A stretch of 38,625 bases of DNA from Caldifarciminota bacterium (GTDB lineage Bacteria; Hydrothermota; Tepidihabitantia; B36-G15). The position numbers and the translations under genes were made by a program. This document shows positions 25,427 through 33,140 of this stretch, piece by piece. The stretch is from positions 1 through 38,625 of the forward strand of contig QNBE01000005.1 in assembly GCA_003645615.1 (NCBI GenBank), written 5' to 3'. The notes under the pieces were generated by a model, which saw only the letters and a program-made list of their open reading frames with translations, was not told the DNA's origin and ran no database searches. The first letter of the stretch is position 1, and each line of letters begins with the position of its first letter.

Positions 25427-27642
25427 TCGATTTCGTTATCCTCGTCCTCGGCGCCAGTGGCATTGTCGGGCAGATTGTCCTCCTGAGAGAGTTCATCATC
25501 ACCTTTTCCGGTAATGAGCTCTCGATCGGGGTCATCCTGGCCAACTGGGTCGTGCTGGAGGCGATCGGCTCCTTTCTCATCGGACGGATGATTGATCGGA
25601 GCCGTTTCCGGCTCGCCATCTTTCTCATCCTCACCCTGATCTTCTCGGTCGGCCTCCCGACCATGGTCTATCTGGTCCGGATCATCAAATCTCTGATCCA
25701 GCCTGTCCCCGGGGTCGGCCTGGGTCTATCCTCAATCGTCTACCTCTCCCTCTTACTCCTTCTCCCGGTCAGCCTCATCCATGGTGGGCTATTTACGGTT
25801 GTCTGCCGCCTCTATGCCGATCGGAAAGGGGTTGTCGGTCCGGCCGGTGGCAGGGTTTACTTCCTGGAGACGGGAGGGACAATCATCGGTGGTATCATCC
25901 TCAGTTTTCTCCTCATCCCCCTCCTCTCTTCCTTCCGGATTGCCCTCATCATCGCCATCATCAACCTTCTCACCCTCTCTCTTTATATTGGTAGGGGCCG
26001 CATCCCGCTCCTGGCGGCAACCGCGGTTTCTCTTCTCTTCTACATCTCCCCTCTGGCAACTAAAATTGAGGCGATCTCGATCCGGAAGCGATTTTTCAAT
26101 CAGAAGGTAGTATTCTATCGGGACTCCTACTACGGCAATGTTGCGGTCACCCGGAGGGCAGAACAACAGGCCTTTTATGTTAACGGGGTCCCGATCTTCA
26201 CCTCACCCTACCCCGACATCACCTTTGTTGAGGAGTTCGTCCATCTCCCCCTGCTGTTTAAGGACCGGATTGAGGATGTCCTGATCATCAGCGGCGGGAC
26301 CGGGGGCATTATCAGTGAACTGCTCAAATATCACCCTCGAAAGATCGATTATGTCGAGCTGGATCCGCTTCTTATCACCGCGGTCAGGGATCTGGCCGAT
26401 TCCCTCACCGAAAGGGAGCTCTCCGATCCTAAGGTTAAGATCCACAACCTTGACGGCCGTCTCTTTCTCTTAAGAACCAGGGATTCGTATGATCTCATCC
26501 TGATCGGGCTCTCGGCCCCGACCGACCTCCAGATCAATCGTCTCTTCACCGATGAGTTCTATCGACTGGCTCGATATCGGCTCAGACCGGATGGGATCAT
26601 CGTCCTCTACCTGCCCGGCTCCCTCACCTACCTATCCCGGGAGCTGAAGATGATCAACCGGTCAATAATCAACACCTTGAGGTCGGTCTTTGATCACCTC
26701 TTTGTCATTCCGGGTGATTACAATCTCATCGTTGCTTCCCCTCAGCTGAACCTCTCCAGCGAACCTCTCGATCCTCTGATCAAAAGGTTCTATGAGCGTC
26801 CGATCCCGACCCGCCTCCTCACCGAGGGACACATCCGTTACCGATTTGGCTCGATCTGGCAGGACTGGTTCTGGTCTGAGCTTGAAGGGGTGAGGGCCCA
26901 GAAGAACCTCGATCTCCATCCGATGGCGATGCTCTACACCCTGGAATACTGGAGTGCGGCCCGGGCCCGGTGGGTGGAGAATCTTCTCAAGCGGATTGAA
27001 TCGGTTGGTCCTCTGCTCATCCCCATCACCCTGGTGGTGGTCGGGATTATCATCCTCCTCAACCTCCTTTTCGGCTGCATCAACCAGAGGAGGGGGATCA
27101 TTCTGGCCATCTTTACCACCGGTATGGCCGGGATGGTCTTTCAGCTCATCCTCATCATGGGGTTCCAGATCCTCTACGGTTATGTCTACTTTATGGTCAG
27201 TCTCCTGATTACGGCGATGATGGCCGGGATGGCGATCGGCTCCTGGTGGGCCACCCGATTGGTGGAGCGGGGGAGGGTCCGGAGGAGAGTCCTCTTTTTC
27301 ATCGATCTTGCGGTTCTCAGCTATCCCTTACTCCTGATCGGGGTAATCCTGATCCTGAAGGGGTGCGGCTCCGGACTTCTATCCCAGATCAGCTTCCTCC
27401 TCCTGGCCATAGCTGCCGGCGGCCTCATCGGCCTCCAGTTTCCGATTGGAAATAGCCTTCTGCTTCAAGACCAGAGCCAGATCGGGGCAACGGTTGGTTC
27501 CCTCTATGGGGCCGATCTTCTCGGCGGATGGCTGGGCGGGATCGGTGGCTCTCTGATCCTCTTCCCGATTGGCGGTCTGATCTCCACCCTCCTCATTGTC
27601 GCCGCAATCAAGGCCATCACCGTCCTCACCCTGCTGAGGTAG
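25423..27642 (+). CDS. Membrane-embedded spermidine-synthase-like methyltransferase-fold protein
   Basis: A 739-residue protein from the GTG at 25423, which overlaps the radical SAM stop as GTGA. About seven hydrophobic segments (about 1-225) are followed by a soluble spermidine-synthase-like Rossmann domain (about 235-500) with DVLIISGGTGGIISELLKY as the nucleotide loop and YVELDP as the acidic strand. Another seven or so membrane segments follow to the end. Family members with this architecture are common in environmental bacteria and have no known substrate; aminopropyl or methyl transfer at the membrane is only a possibility. It ends the JAMM operon. Confidence 0.7.
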   Translation: MIDFVILVLGASGIVGQIVLLREFIITFSGNELSIGVILANWVVLEAIGSFLIGRMIDRSRFRLAIFLILTLIFSVGLPTMVYLVRIIKSLIQPVPGVGLGLSSIVYLSLLLLLPVSLIHGGLFTVVCRLYADRKGVVGPAGGRVYFLETGGTIIGGIILSFLLIPLLSSFRIALIIAIINLLTLSLYIGRGRIPLLAATAVSLLFYISPLATKIEAISIRKRFFNQKVVFYRDSYYGNVAVTRRAEQQAFYVNGVPIFTSPYPDITFVEEFVHLPLLFKDRIEDVLIISGGTGGIISELLKYHPRKIDYVELDPLLITAVRDLADSLTERELSDPKVKIHNLDGRLFLLRTRDSYDLILIGLSAPTDLQINRLFTDEFYRLARYRLRPDGIIVLYLPGSLTYLSRELKMINRSIINTLRSVFDHLFVIPGDYNLIVASPQLNLSSEPLDPLIKRFYERPIPTRLLTEGHIRYRFGSIWQDWFWSELEGVRAQKNLDLHPMAMLYTLEYWSAARARWVENLLKRIESVGPLLIPITLVVVGIIILLNLLFGCINQRRGIILAIFTTGMAGMVFQLILIMGFQILYGYVYFMVSLLITAMMAGMAIGSWWATRLVERGRVRRRVLFFIDLAVLSYPLLLIGVILILKGCGSGLLSQISFLLLAIAAGGLIGLQFPIGNSLLLQDQSQIGATVGSLYGADLLGGWLGGIGGSLILFPIGGLISTLLIVAAIKAITVLTLLR

Positions 27643-27646
27643 GTGA

Positions 27647-27828
27647 ATGGGAGAGGGAAAGGGAGGCGGTACAGGGATCAGACCGGAACGGCTCCGGCTC
27701 GAGTGGATCTCGGCGGCAGAGGGTGCGAAGTTCGCCGGGTGATGAGGGAGCTGGAAGAGTTGCGGAAGGGAGTGACTGAGGAGGAGATTGAGGCGACAAA
27801 GCGGATCCTGAAAGGGAAGATCAAATGA
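27647..27828 (+). pseudogene. Frameshifted C-terminal fragment of an MvhD-like hydrogenase iron-sulfur subunit
   Basis: The frame from the ATG at 27647 reads RPERLRLEWISAAEGAKFAG and then meets a TGA (27740-27742). One base back, the next frame continues as VMRELEELRKGVTEEEIEAT to a TGA at 27826-27828. Joined by a -1 shift, the two parts match the conserved C-terminus of MvhD/FlpD-type proteins (pfam02662), which carry electrons to heterodisulfide reductase. About 90 N-terminal residues, including the Cys ligands, are missing; an in-frame stop (27644-27646) lies directly upstream. I read it as a degraded remnant. An assembly error cannot explain the missing N-terminus. The alternative GTG frame from 27643 would give a 61-residue protein of no known family. 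Confidence 0.5.
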
Positions 27829-27829
27829 G

Positions 27830-27857
27830 TTGATCGGGAGGTGAGATCGGGTATAAT
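27830..27857 (+). promoter_or_regulatory. Promoter of the beta-helix gene, leaderless
   Basis: TTGATC (27830-27835), a 16-nt spacer and a perfect TATAAT (27852-27857) end 6 nt before the ATG at 27864. There is no Shine-Dalgarno site between the two. Confidence 0.75.
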
Positions 27858-27863
27858 TAGTCG

Positions 27864-29036
27864 ATGGGACTGGTTGGGATCATTCTCTTCCTGAAAATCT
27901 GGTATGTGCACCCAGATTCTACCCTGAACCGGATCCGGACCGCACTCGATTCCTGCCGGAGTGGTGATACCGTCCTTGTTGCCGCTGGAACCTACTATGA
28001 GAATATCCGTTGGCCCTCAACCGCCGGGATAAAACTTTGGAGTGAATCTGGACCAGACTCAACCATTATTGACGGATCGAACAATGGCTCGGTTATTGAG
28101 ATTACAACCGGAGTCGATACTGCAACAGTAATCTCCGGTTTTACTATCCAGTGGGGCTACAACGATGATGGCGGTGGCATTTTCTGTGATTCCTCCTCAC
28201 CCCAGATTGTGAATAATATTATCCAGGACAATACCGCCCGCTACCTCCTCTACTTCGGAAATGGTGGTGGGATATACTGCCGTAGGTCATCGCCAATCAT
28301 CAAGGATAACATCATCATGCGGAATAGTGCTGGAGACAATGGGGGTGGCATCTATTGTCGTGAGAACTCGGCTCCGATCATCATCGGCAATCGCATCGAG
28401 TATAATACGGCTGAAAATACCAGAGGTGGAGGTATCAGTTGCAACTACTCCTCACCATTCATCAAAGAGAATGTGATATCTGGTAACAAGGGTCTTATCG
28501 CGGGCGGCATCTCTTGCCAGGGTTCCTCACCGATGATCGATAGCTGCACCATCTCTTATAATACTGGAGGCGGGGTGTATTGTGATGAGGGATCACAGCC
28601 AGAGCTTCACTTTTGTGATATCTACGGAAATTTTTATTACGGAGTCGAGAATGTCGACTCGACCGTGATCATTAATGCGGAATATAACTGGTGGGGCGAC
28701 AAGACCGGTCCATATCATCCTGAGACGAATCCGAACGGTCGAGGTGATCCGGTCAGCGATTGGGTCGATTATGAGCCCTGGCTCGGGTCTCAGGTCGAAC
28801 TCGGTGACTGGAGATTGAAGCGAGTCAGCTCTCACCCTGCCTGGCTTATCCATGGCCCCGGCGTGGTGATCTCTCTCCCCCCCGGCTGTAATCAGGCCTT
28901 CCTCTATGATGCTGCTGGTCGGGTGATGGGTAGGATCACCGCTATCACCAAATTTAGGCTCTCCCCTGGTTGCTACTTCTTACTGTTCATCTCTCCTAAG
29001 GAGAGATGGGTGGAAAAGCTGGTAGTGATAGAGTAG
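27864..29036 (+). CDS. Secreted right-handed beta-helix protein with T9SS-type C-terminal domain
   Basis: A 390-residue exported protein with a short hydrophobic start (MGLVGIILFLKIWYVHP). Residues of about 20-75 match the N-terminal cap of DUF1565/NosD-like proteins (TALDSCRSGDTVLVAAGTYY). From about 90 to 275 there are parallel beta-helix coils, each with a GGGIxC and SSPxI pattern (GGGIFCDSSSPQIVNNII, GGGIYCRRSSPIIKDNII and others). The cap motif NWWGDKTGPYHPETNP ends the helix. The last 75 residues (DAAGRVMG to EKLVVIE) resemble the T9SS sorting domain. Such helices often bind or cut polysaccharides, but no catalytic residues can be named. Confidence 0.8.
   Translation: MGLVGIILFLKIWYVHPDSTLNRIRTALDSCRSGDTVLVAAGTYYENIRWPSTAGIKLWSESGPDSTIIDGSNNGSVIEITTGVDTATVISGFTIQWGYNDDGGGIFCDSSSPQIVNNIIQDNTARYLLYFGNGGGIYCRRSSPIIKDNIIMRNSAGDNGGGIYCRENSAPIIIGNRIEYNTAENTRGGGISCNYSSPFIKENVISGNKGLIAGGISCQGSSPMIDSCTISYNTGGGVYCDEGSQPELHFCDIYGNFYYGVENVDSTVIINAEYNWWGDKTGPYHPETNPNGRGDPVSDWVDYEPWLGSQVELGDWRLKRVSSHPAWLIHGPGVVISLPPGCNQAFLYDAAGRVMGRITAITKFRLSPGCYFLLFISPKERWVEKLVVIE
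28165..28600 (+). repeat. Coding repeats of the beta-helix
   Basis: Five to six coils of about 25-30 residues share the pattern GGGI(F/Y/S)C followed by SSPxIxxNxI. They form the successive turns of the solenoid. The DNA is diverged, so these are protein repeats rather than recent tandem duplications. Confidence 0.7.
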
Positions 29037-29067
29037 CGGATAATTCTGGTATCTGATACCGGTCTGG

Positions 29068-29095
29068 TTGACACCCGGGGCAGTTCATATATAAT
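29068..29095 (+). promoter_or_regulatory. Promoter of the kor-hdr operon, leaderless
   Basis: A perfect -35 box TTGACA (29068-29073), a 16-nt spacer and a perfect -10 box TATAAT (29090-29095) make the best promoter in the window. The ATG of korD at 29103 begins 7 nt after the -10 box and has no ribosome site. Confidence 0.85.
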
Positions 29096-29102
29096 TCCAG
29101 CG

Positions 29103-29366
29103 ATGAAATTCTGGCGCAAACCGCTGGATGCCGATAAGGTTAAGCCCATCCGGGGCGAGGTGATCATCATCAAGGACCGGTGCAAGGGGTGTGGTTTCTG
29201 CATCGAGTTCTGTCCCCGGAAGGTCTTGGAGTTTTCTGATGAGTTCAATGCCAAGGGTTATCACCCCCCTTATGTCAAGAACCCGGATGACTGTGTCAAC
29301 TGCGGACTCTGCGAGATGATCTGTCCGGAGTTTGCCATCTTTTCGATCAAGAAGGAGGAGGGTTGA
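29103..29366 (+). CDS. korD: 2-oxoacid:ferredoxin oxidoreductase, delta (ferredoxin) subunit
   Basis: An 87-residue double [4Fe-4S] ferredoxin. The clusters are bound by C27-x2-C30-x2-C33-x3-C37 (CKGCGFCIEFCP) and C64-x2-C67-x2-C70-x3-C74 (CVNCGLCEMICP). In korDABC/vorDABC-type enzymes the delta subunit carries electrons between the catalytic beta subunit and external ferredoxin. It is the first gene of a five-gene operon. Its TGA overlaps the TTG start of korA (TTGA). Confidence 0.9.
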   Translation: MKFWRKPLDADKVKPIRGEVIIIKDRCKGCGFCIEFCPRKVLEFSDEFNAKGYHPPYVKNPDDCVNCGLCEMICPEFAIFSIKKEEG

Positions 29367-30517
29367 CCGCTGATCCCAAGGATGTCCTGACCGGTGCCCA
29401 CTATCTGGACGGAGACCATGCCTGTGCCGAAGGGGCCTTAGCGGCCGGCTGTAAGTTCTTTGCCGGCTATCCAATCACCCCCTCAACCGAAGTGGCGGAG
29501 AGGATCTCAGCCCGCTTCCCCCAGGTCGGTGGCATCTTTATCCAGATGGAGGATGAGCTGGCCTCAATGGCCGCCATCCTTGGCGCCTCCTGGGCCGGGG
29601 TCAAGTCGATGACCGTCACCTCTGGTCCGGGATTCTCCCTGATGCAGGAGAACCTCGGTCTCGGGGTGATGCTTGAGACCCCAACTGTGGTTGTCAATGT
29701 CCAGCGGGGTGGCCCCTCAACCGGACTGCCGACCCTGCCCGGTCAGGCGGATGTGATGCAGGCGCGGTGGGGCTCTCACGGCGATTATGAGATTATCGCC
29801 TTGGCCCCGAGCACAGTCCAGGAGTGCTTCGATTTCACGATCAAATGCTTCAATCTGGCCGAGCAGTATCGGGTTCCGGTCATCTTTCTGATGGATGAGT
29901 GTGTCGGTCATATGACTGAAAAGGTGATCATCCCTCCGGCTGAGGAGATTGAGCTGGTTCCCCGGAGGTATTATAAGGGGCCAAAGGATAAATATCTTCC
30001 TTATAAGAGGGGCAAAGACCTCATCCCTTACGGTGTGAAGGCAGGGGATGGCTACCGTTTCCATCTCACCGGACTCACCCATGATGAACGGGGCTATCCG
30101 ATCATCAATGCCGAGGCCCAGAAGAAGAATGTCGAGTGGCTCATTAATAAGATTAAGAAGAATGCCCATAAGATCTATGAGTTTGAGGAACACGATATCG
30201 ATGGTGCCGATGTTGTGGTCCTCTCCTATGGCATCTCCTCCCGGGTTGCGATCCGTGGGATCGAGATGGCCAAAAGAGACGGGATCAGGGTCGGGGCAAT
30301 CCGGCTGATCACGGTCTGGCCGTTTCCGGAGGAGTATATCAACCGACTGGCGGGAAAGGTGAAGGCGATCGTGGTTGTTGAGATGAACTATGGCCAGATC
30401 TATCTCGAGGTGGAACGGTGTGCCAGGGGGCAGTGCACCACCAAGCTGGTTCCCCATGCCGGCGGCTGGGTCCACGATCCTGCCGACATCTACCGGACGA
30501 TAAAGGAGGTGGCATGA
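29363..30517 (+). CDS. korA: 2-oxoacid:ferredoxin oxidoreductase, alpha subunit
   Basis: A 384-residue protein that binds part of the thiamine diphosphate and the acyl chain. The start is a TTG at 29363 behind AGGAGG (29353-29358). The family N-terminus is DHACAEGALAAGCKFFAGYP, then ITPSTEVAE, and later EDELASMAAILGASWAGVKS, TSGPGFSLMQENLG and RGGPSTGLPTLPGQADVMQ. These are typical of 2-oxoglutarate-type (KorA) rather than pyruvate-type subunits. With korB it converts a 2-oxoacid, CoA and oxidised ferredoxin to acyl-CoA and CO2, or the reverse. The enzyme is oxygen-sensitive, which suggests an anaerobic host. Confidence 0.93.
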   Translation: MTADPKDVLTGAHYLDGDHACAEGALAAGCKFFAGYPITPSTEVAERISARFPQVGGIFIQMEDELASMAAILGASWAGVKSMTVTSGPGFSLMQENLGLGVMLETPTVVVNVQRGGPSTGLPTLPGQADVMQARWGSHGDYEIIALAPSTVQECFDFTIKCFNLAEQYRVPVIFLMDECVGHMTEKVIIPPAEEIELVPRRYYKGPKDKYLPYKRGKDLIPYGVKAGDGYRFHLTGLTHDERGYPIINAEAQKKNVEWLINKIKKNAHKIYEFEEHDIDGADVVVLSYGISSRVAIRGIEMAKRDGIRVGAIRLITVWPFPEEYINRLAGKVKAIVVVEMNYGQIYLEVERCARGQCTTKLVPHAGGWVHDPADIYRTIKEVA

Positions 30518-31365
30518 AGATTGAGCATCCGATGGAGGATCTCTTGAGGATGGATCGGATCCCCCATATCTGGTGTCCGGGATGCGGGATCGGGACGGCG
30601 GTTACCGCCTTTATTGCTGCCCTGAAAAAGGTTGATCTCGATCTGGACAAGGTCTGTGTCGTCTCCGGCATCGGCTGCTCCGGCCGGATTGCCGGCTATA
30701 TCAAGCTCGATTCCTTCCACACCACCCATGGCCGGGCGATCCCCTTTGCCACCGGTTTGAAGCTGGGCAACCCCGAACTCCAGGTCGTGGTGATGAGCGG
30801 GGATGGTGATCTGGTCGCAATTGGCGGTAACCACTTCATCCATGCGGCGAGGCGGAATCTCGATCTCCTCGTCATCTGTATCAACAACTTCAACTATGCG
30901 ATGACCGGGGGGCAGGTCGCTCCCACCACCCCGATCCTGGCCAAGACCACCACCACCCCTTATGGTAACTTCGAATATCCATTTAATATCCCCTATCTTG
31001 CCGATGCCTGCGGTGCGGTCTATGTTGCCCGCTGGACCGTCCTCCACATCCGGAGGCTGACCGATTCGATCGCCGAGGCGCTGACCAAGAAGGGGTTTCG
31101 GGTGATCGAGGTGATCTCGCCCTGTGCAACGATCTATGCCCGGCGTAACCGGCTCGGCTCGGGTATCGATCTTATGAAATTCTATCATGACAATGCCGAG
31201 ATCCGCCATTTTGAGGATACCCGCAATGTTGAGATCGGATTTCAGACCAAGATTATCTGCGGTAAGTTCATCGACCGGGAAAGACCCACCTTTCTCGAGT
31301 CCATCAATAAGGGGTTCGAGAAGGTTCTCGGTGAAAAATATGTAAAAGTAGGAGGTAAATCATGA
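30514..31365 (+). CDS. korB: 2-oxoacid:ferredoxin oxidoreductase, beta subunit
   Basis: From the ATG at 30514 (after AGGAGG; ATGA overlap with korA) this is 283 residues. It carries the thiamine diphosphate and proximal cluster motifs: HIWCPGCGIGT, CVVSGIGCSGR, HTTHGRAIPFATGLKL and the binding loop GDGDLVAIGGNHFIHA. The following NNFNYAMTGGQVAPTTP is also conserved in the family. Together with the alpha, gamma and delta subunits it forms a four-subunit enzyme. The oxoacid used, 2-oxoglutarate most likely, cannot be proved by sequence. Confidence 0.93.
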   Translation: MKIEHPMEDLLRMDRIPHIWCPGCGIGTAVTAFIAALKKVDLDLDKVCVVSGIGCSGRIAGYIKLDSFHTTHGRAIPFATGLKLGNPELQVVVMSGDGDLVAIGGNHFIHAARRNLDLLVICINNFNYAMTGGQVAPTTPILAKTTTTPYGNFEYPFNIPYLADACGAVYVARWTVLHIRRLTDSIAEALTKKGFRVIEVISPCATIYARRNRLGSGIDLMKFYHDNAEIRHFEDTRNVEIGFQTKIICGKFIDRERPTFLESINKGFEKVLGEKYVKVGGKS

Positions 31366-31922
31366 CTGAGATCAGGGTCTGCGGTTTTGGCGGTCAGGGT
31401 ATTATCAGGGCCGGATATATCATCGGCAAGGCCGCCTCCCTCTTTGAAGAGAAACATGCCACCCTCACCCAGAGCTTCGGACCCGAGGCCAGAGGTGGTG
31501 CCTGCAGTGCCCAGGTGGTGATCGATACCGAACGGGTCCTCTACCCCTATGTCACCCATCCCAATGTGCTCATCGCCATGTCCCAGGAGGCCTTGGAGAA
31601 ATACCAATCGGAGATGAGTGAGGAGGGCATCCTCCTCTATGACGAGGATCTGGTCAAGCCGAAGAAGATCCGGGAGAAGATCCGGGCCTATGCGATCCCG
31701 GCAACCAGGATCGCCGAGGAGCTGGGCCGGAGGATCGTTGCCAACCTGGTGATGCTCGGTTTCTTCACGGCGATTACCGGTATCGTCTCCTATGAGGCGA
31801 TGAAGAAGGCGATCCCGGGCTCGGTTCCGGAGCGGGCATTGGAACTCAATCTGAAGGCATTTGAGCGCGGCTATGACTACGGTTTAGAGGTTCTAAAGAA
31901 GCAGAAGAAGAAAGAGGAGTAG
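31362..31922 (+). CDS. korC: 2-oxoacid:ferredoxin oxidoreductase, gamma subunit
   Basis: A 186-residue protein with the family signature EIRVCGFGGQGIIRAGYIIG at its start and SFGPEARGGACSAQVVI further on. The ATG at 31362 overlaps the korB stop as ATGA and follows GTAGGAGG. The gamma subunit shapes the catalytic cavity and its CoA site. The C-terminus is Lys-rich (KKQKKKEE). Confidence 0.93.
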   Translation: MTEIRVCGFGGQGIIRAGYIIGKAASLFEEKHATLTQSFGPEARGGACSAQVVIDTERVLYPYVTHPNVLIAMSQEALEKYQSEMSEEGILLYDEDLVKPKKIREKIRAYAIPATRIAEELGRRIVANLVMLGFFTAITGIVSYEAMKKAIPGSVPERALELNLKAFERGYDYGLEVLKKQKKKEE

Positions 31923-31923
31923 C

Positions 31924-33024
31924 TTGGGCGAGGTCCTTAACCTCCTTTCTGAGACGAGAGGTCTGGTCTGCATCGAGTGTGGTCGTTGCACCGGAATCTG
32001 TCCGGTCTCCCGGGCCGAAAGCCGGTTCTCACCCCGATCGGTCCTGGTTCGGATGATCCATGAAGATGTTGAGGGTCTCAAAGACAATCCCCATATCTGG
32101 TATTGTCTCACCTGTGGCCTCTGTAGTGAGGTCTGTCCGATGGAGCTCGACTATCTTCAGTTCACCGCACTGACCCGGAAGATCGCCAATCGATTGGGGG
32201 AGGAGGCCTACTGTTCCCATGGTGGCGCCCTCCAGAGCCTGATGCGGATCATGACCGATCCCAAACTGAAGCCGGATAAGTTCCAGTGGGCAGAAGGGTT
32301 AAAATTCAACAAAAGGAGCGAGATCGGTTATTTTACCGGCTGCCTCCCCTTCTTCGATACCATCTTCTATGACCTCAAGCTCGAGACCGGATCGATTGCC
32401 AGAAGTGCGGTTCGACTGCTCAACCGGATCGGTATCGAACCGGCCCTGATCCCCGAGGAGCGGTGCTGTGGCCACGATCTCCTCTGGATGGGGGATCTGG
32501 AGAACTTCCGCAAACTGGCCGAACACAATATCGAGGTGATCGAGAAACAGGGTCTGAAGAAGGTGGTCTTCTCATGTCCGGAGGGCTACCGGACCTTCAA
32601 ACTTGATTACCCGCGCCACTTCGGTTCGCTTCCATTTGAGGTCTATCATATCTTCGAACTCCTTAAGGGTCATAAATTCGAGACCGAAAAGAAGACGATA
32701 ACCTATCAGGACCCCTGCCGTCTCTCCCACCATCTTGGTCTGGATCAACTGCCCCGGGATATTATCGCCTCAACCGGTCTCGATCTGGTTGAGATGAGGC
32801 ACACCAGAAGGAAGAGCATCTGCTGTGGTGTTGCCTCCTGGATCAGCTGTACCGTCTACTCCAAGCGGATCCAGCTTTCCCGGCTGGAGGAGGCGAGGGC
32901 GACCGGTGCCGAGATCCTTGCCACCTCCTGTCCCAAGTGCCTCATCCATCTGAATTGTGCCCAGCAGGATCTACCAGAGGGGGATCGGATCCCGATCCAG
33001 GATCTCTTGACCCTGATATCCTGA
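31924..33024 (+). CDS. HdrBC-like iron-sulfur protein (heterodisulfide-reductase type)
   Basis: A 366-residue protein, with a TTG start at 31924, one base after the korC stop and behind AAAGAGGAG. The HdrC-like part has two ferredoxin-type clusters, C16-C19-C22-C26 and C61-C64-C67-C71. The HdrB-like part has two CCG cores, CCGHDLLWMG and CCGVASWIS, each accompanied by other Cys that could hold the noncubane clusters. Such fused HdrCB proteins accept electrons from ferredoxin or flavin partners and reduce a disulfide or quinone. HdrA is not in the window, and only a fragment of an MvhD-like gene is seen, 4 kb upstream. The promoter of tRNA-Ser begins inside its 3' end. Confidence 0.8.
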   Translation: MGEVLNLLSETRGLVCIECGRCTGICPVSRAESRFSPRSVLVRMIHEDVEGLKDNPHIWYCLTCGLCSEVCPMELDYLQFTALTRKIANRLGEEAYCSHGGALQSLMRIMTDPKLKPDKFQWAEGLKFNKRSEIGYFTGCLPFFDTIFYDLKLETGSIARSAVRLLNRIGIEPALIPEERCCGHDLLWMGDLENFRKLAEHNIEVIEKQGLKKVVFSCPEGYRTFKLDYPRHFGSLPFEVYHIFELLKGHKFETEKKTITYQDPCRLSHHLGLDQLPRDIIASTGLDLVEMRHTRRKSICCGVASWISCTVYSKRIQLSRLEEARATGAEILATSCPKCLIHLNCAQQDLPEGDRIPIQDLLTLIS

Positions 33025-33034
33025 GGGGTATAAT
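33007..33034 (+). promoter_or_regulatory. Promoter of tRNA-Ser
   Basis: TTGACC (33007-33012), a 16-nt spacer and a perfect TATAAT (33029-33034) sit across the end of the HdrBC-like gene (stop 33022-33024). The tRNA 5' end (33042) begins 7 nt after the -10 box, so there is almost no 5' leader for RNase P to remove. Confidence 0.75.
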
Positions 33035-33041
33035 CCTCGAT

Positions 33042-33130
33042 GGAGAGATGGCCGAGTGGACGAAGGCGTCCCGCTCGAAACGGGATATCCGCCGAAAGGC
33101 GGATCGGGGGTTCGAATCCCTCTCTCTCCG
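33042..33130 (+). tRNA. tRNA-Ser, anticodon CGA
   Basis: A class II tRNA with a perfect 7-bp acceptor stem (GGAGAGA with TCTCTCC) and the discriminator base G at 33130. The anticodon loop CTCGAAA gives CGA (serine, UCG codons), closed by TCCCG/CGGGA. The long variable arm CCGCCGAAAGGCGG is typical of tRNA-Ser, and the T-loop is TTCGAAT with a G-T pair in its stem. CCA is not encoded; the next bases are CTG. The gene is followed after 10 nt by the protease ORF. Confidence 0.95.
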
Positions 33131-33140
33131 CTGAACTGAT

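Noticed and set aside
27643-27828. A 61-residue protein from the GTG at 27643, considered as an anti-sigma factor of the FlgM type
   Set aside because: Only the helical second half resembles FlgM superficially. The neighbouring frame gives a much better match to the MvhD C-terminus, so I treat the region as a frameshifted remnant.
28165-28600. CRISPR array or DNA tandem repeats
   Set aside because: The similarity is only in the protein pattern. The DNA copies differ, vary in length and are inside a coding frame.
29717-30475. A 252-codon minus-strand frame opposite korA
   Set aside because: It is antisense to a clear korA and has low-complexity Asp/Leu/Ile-rich content typical of a shadow frame.
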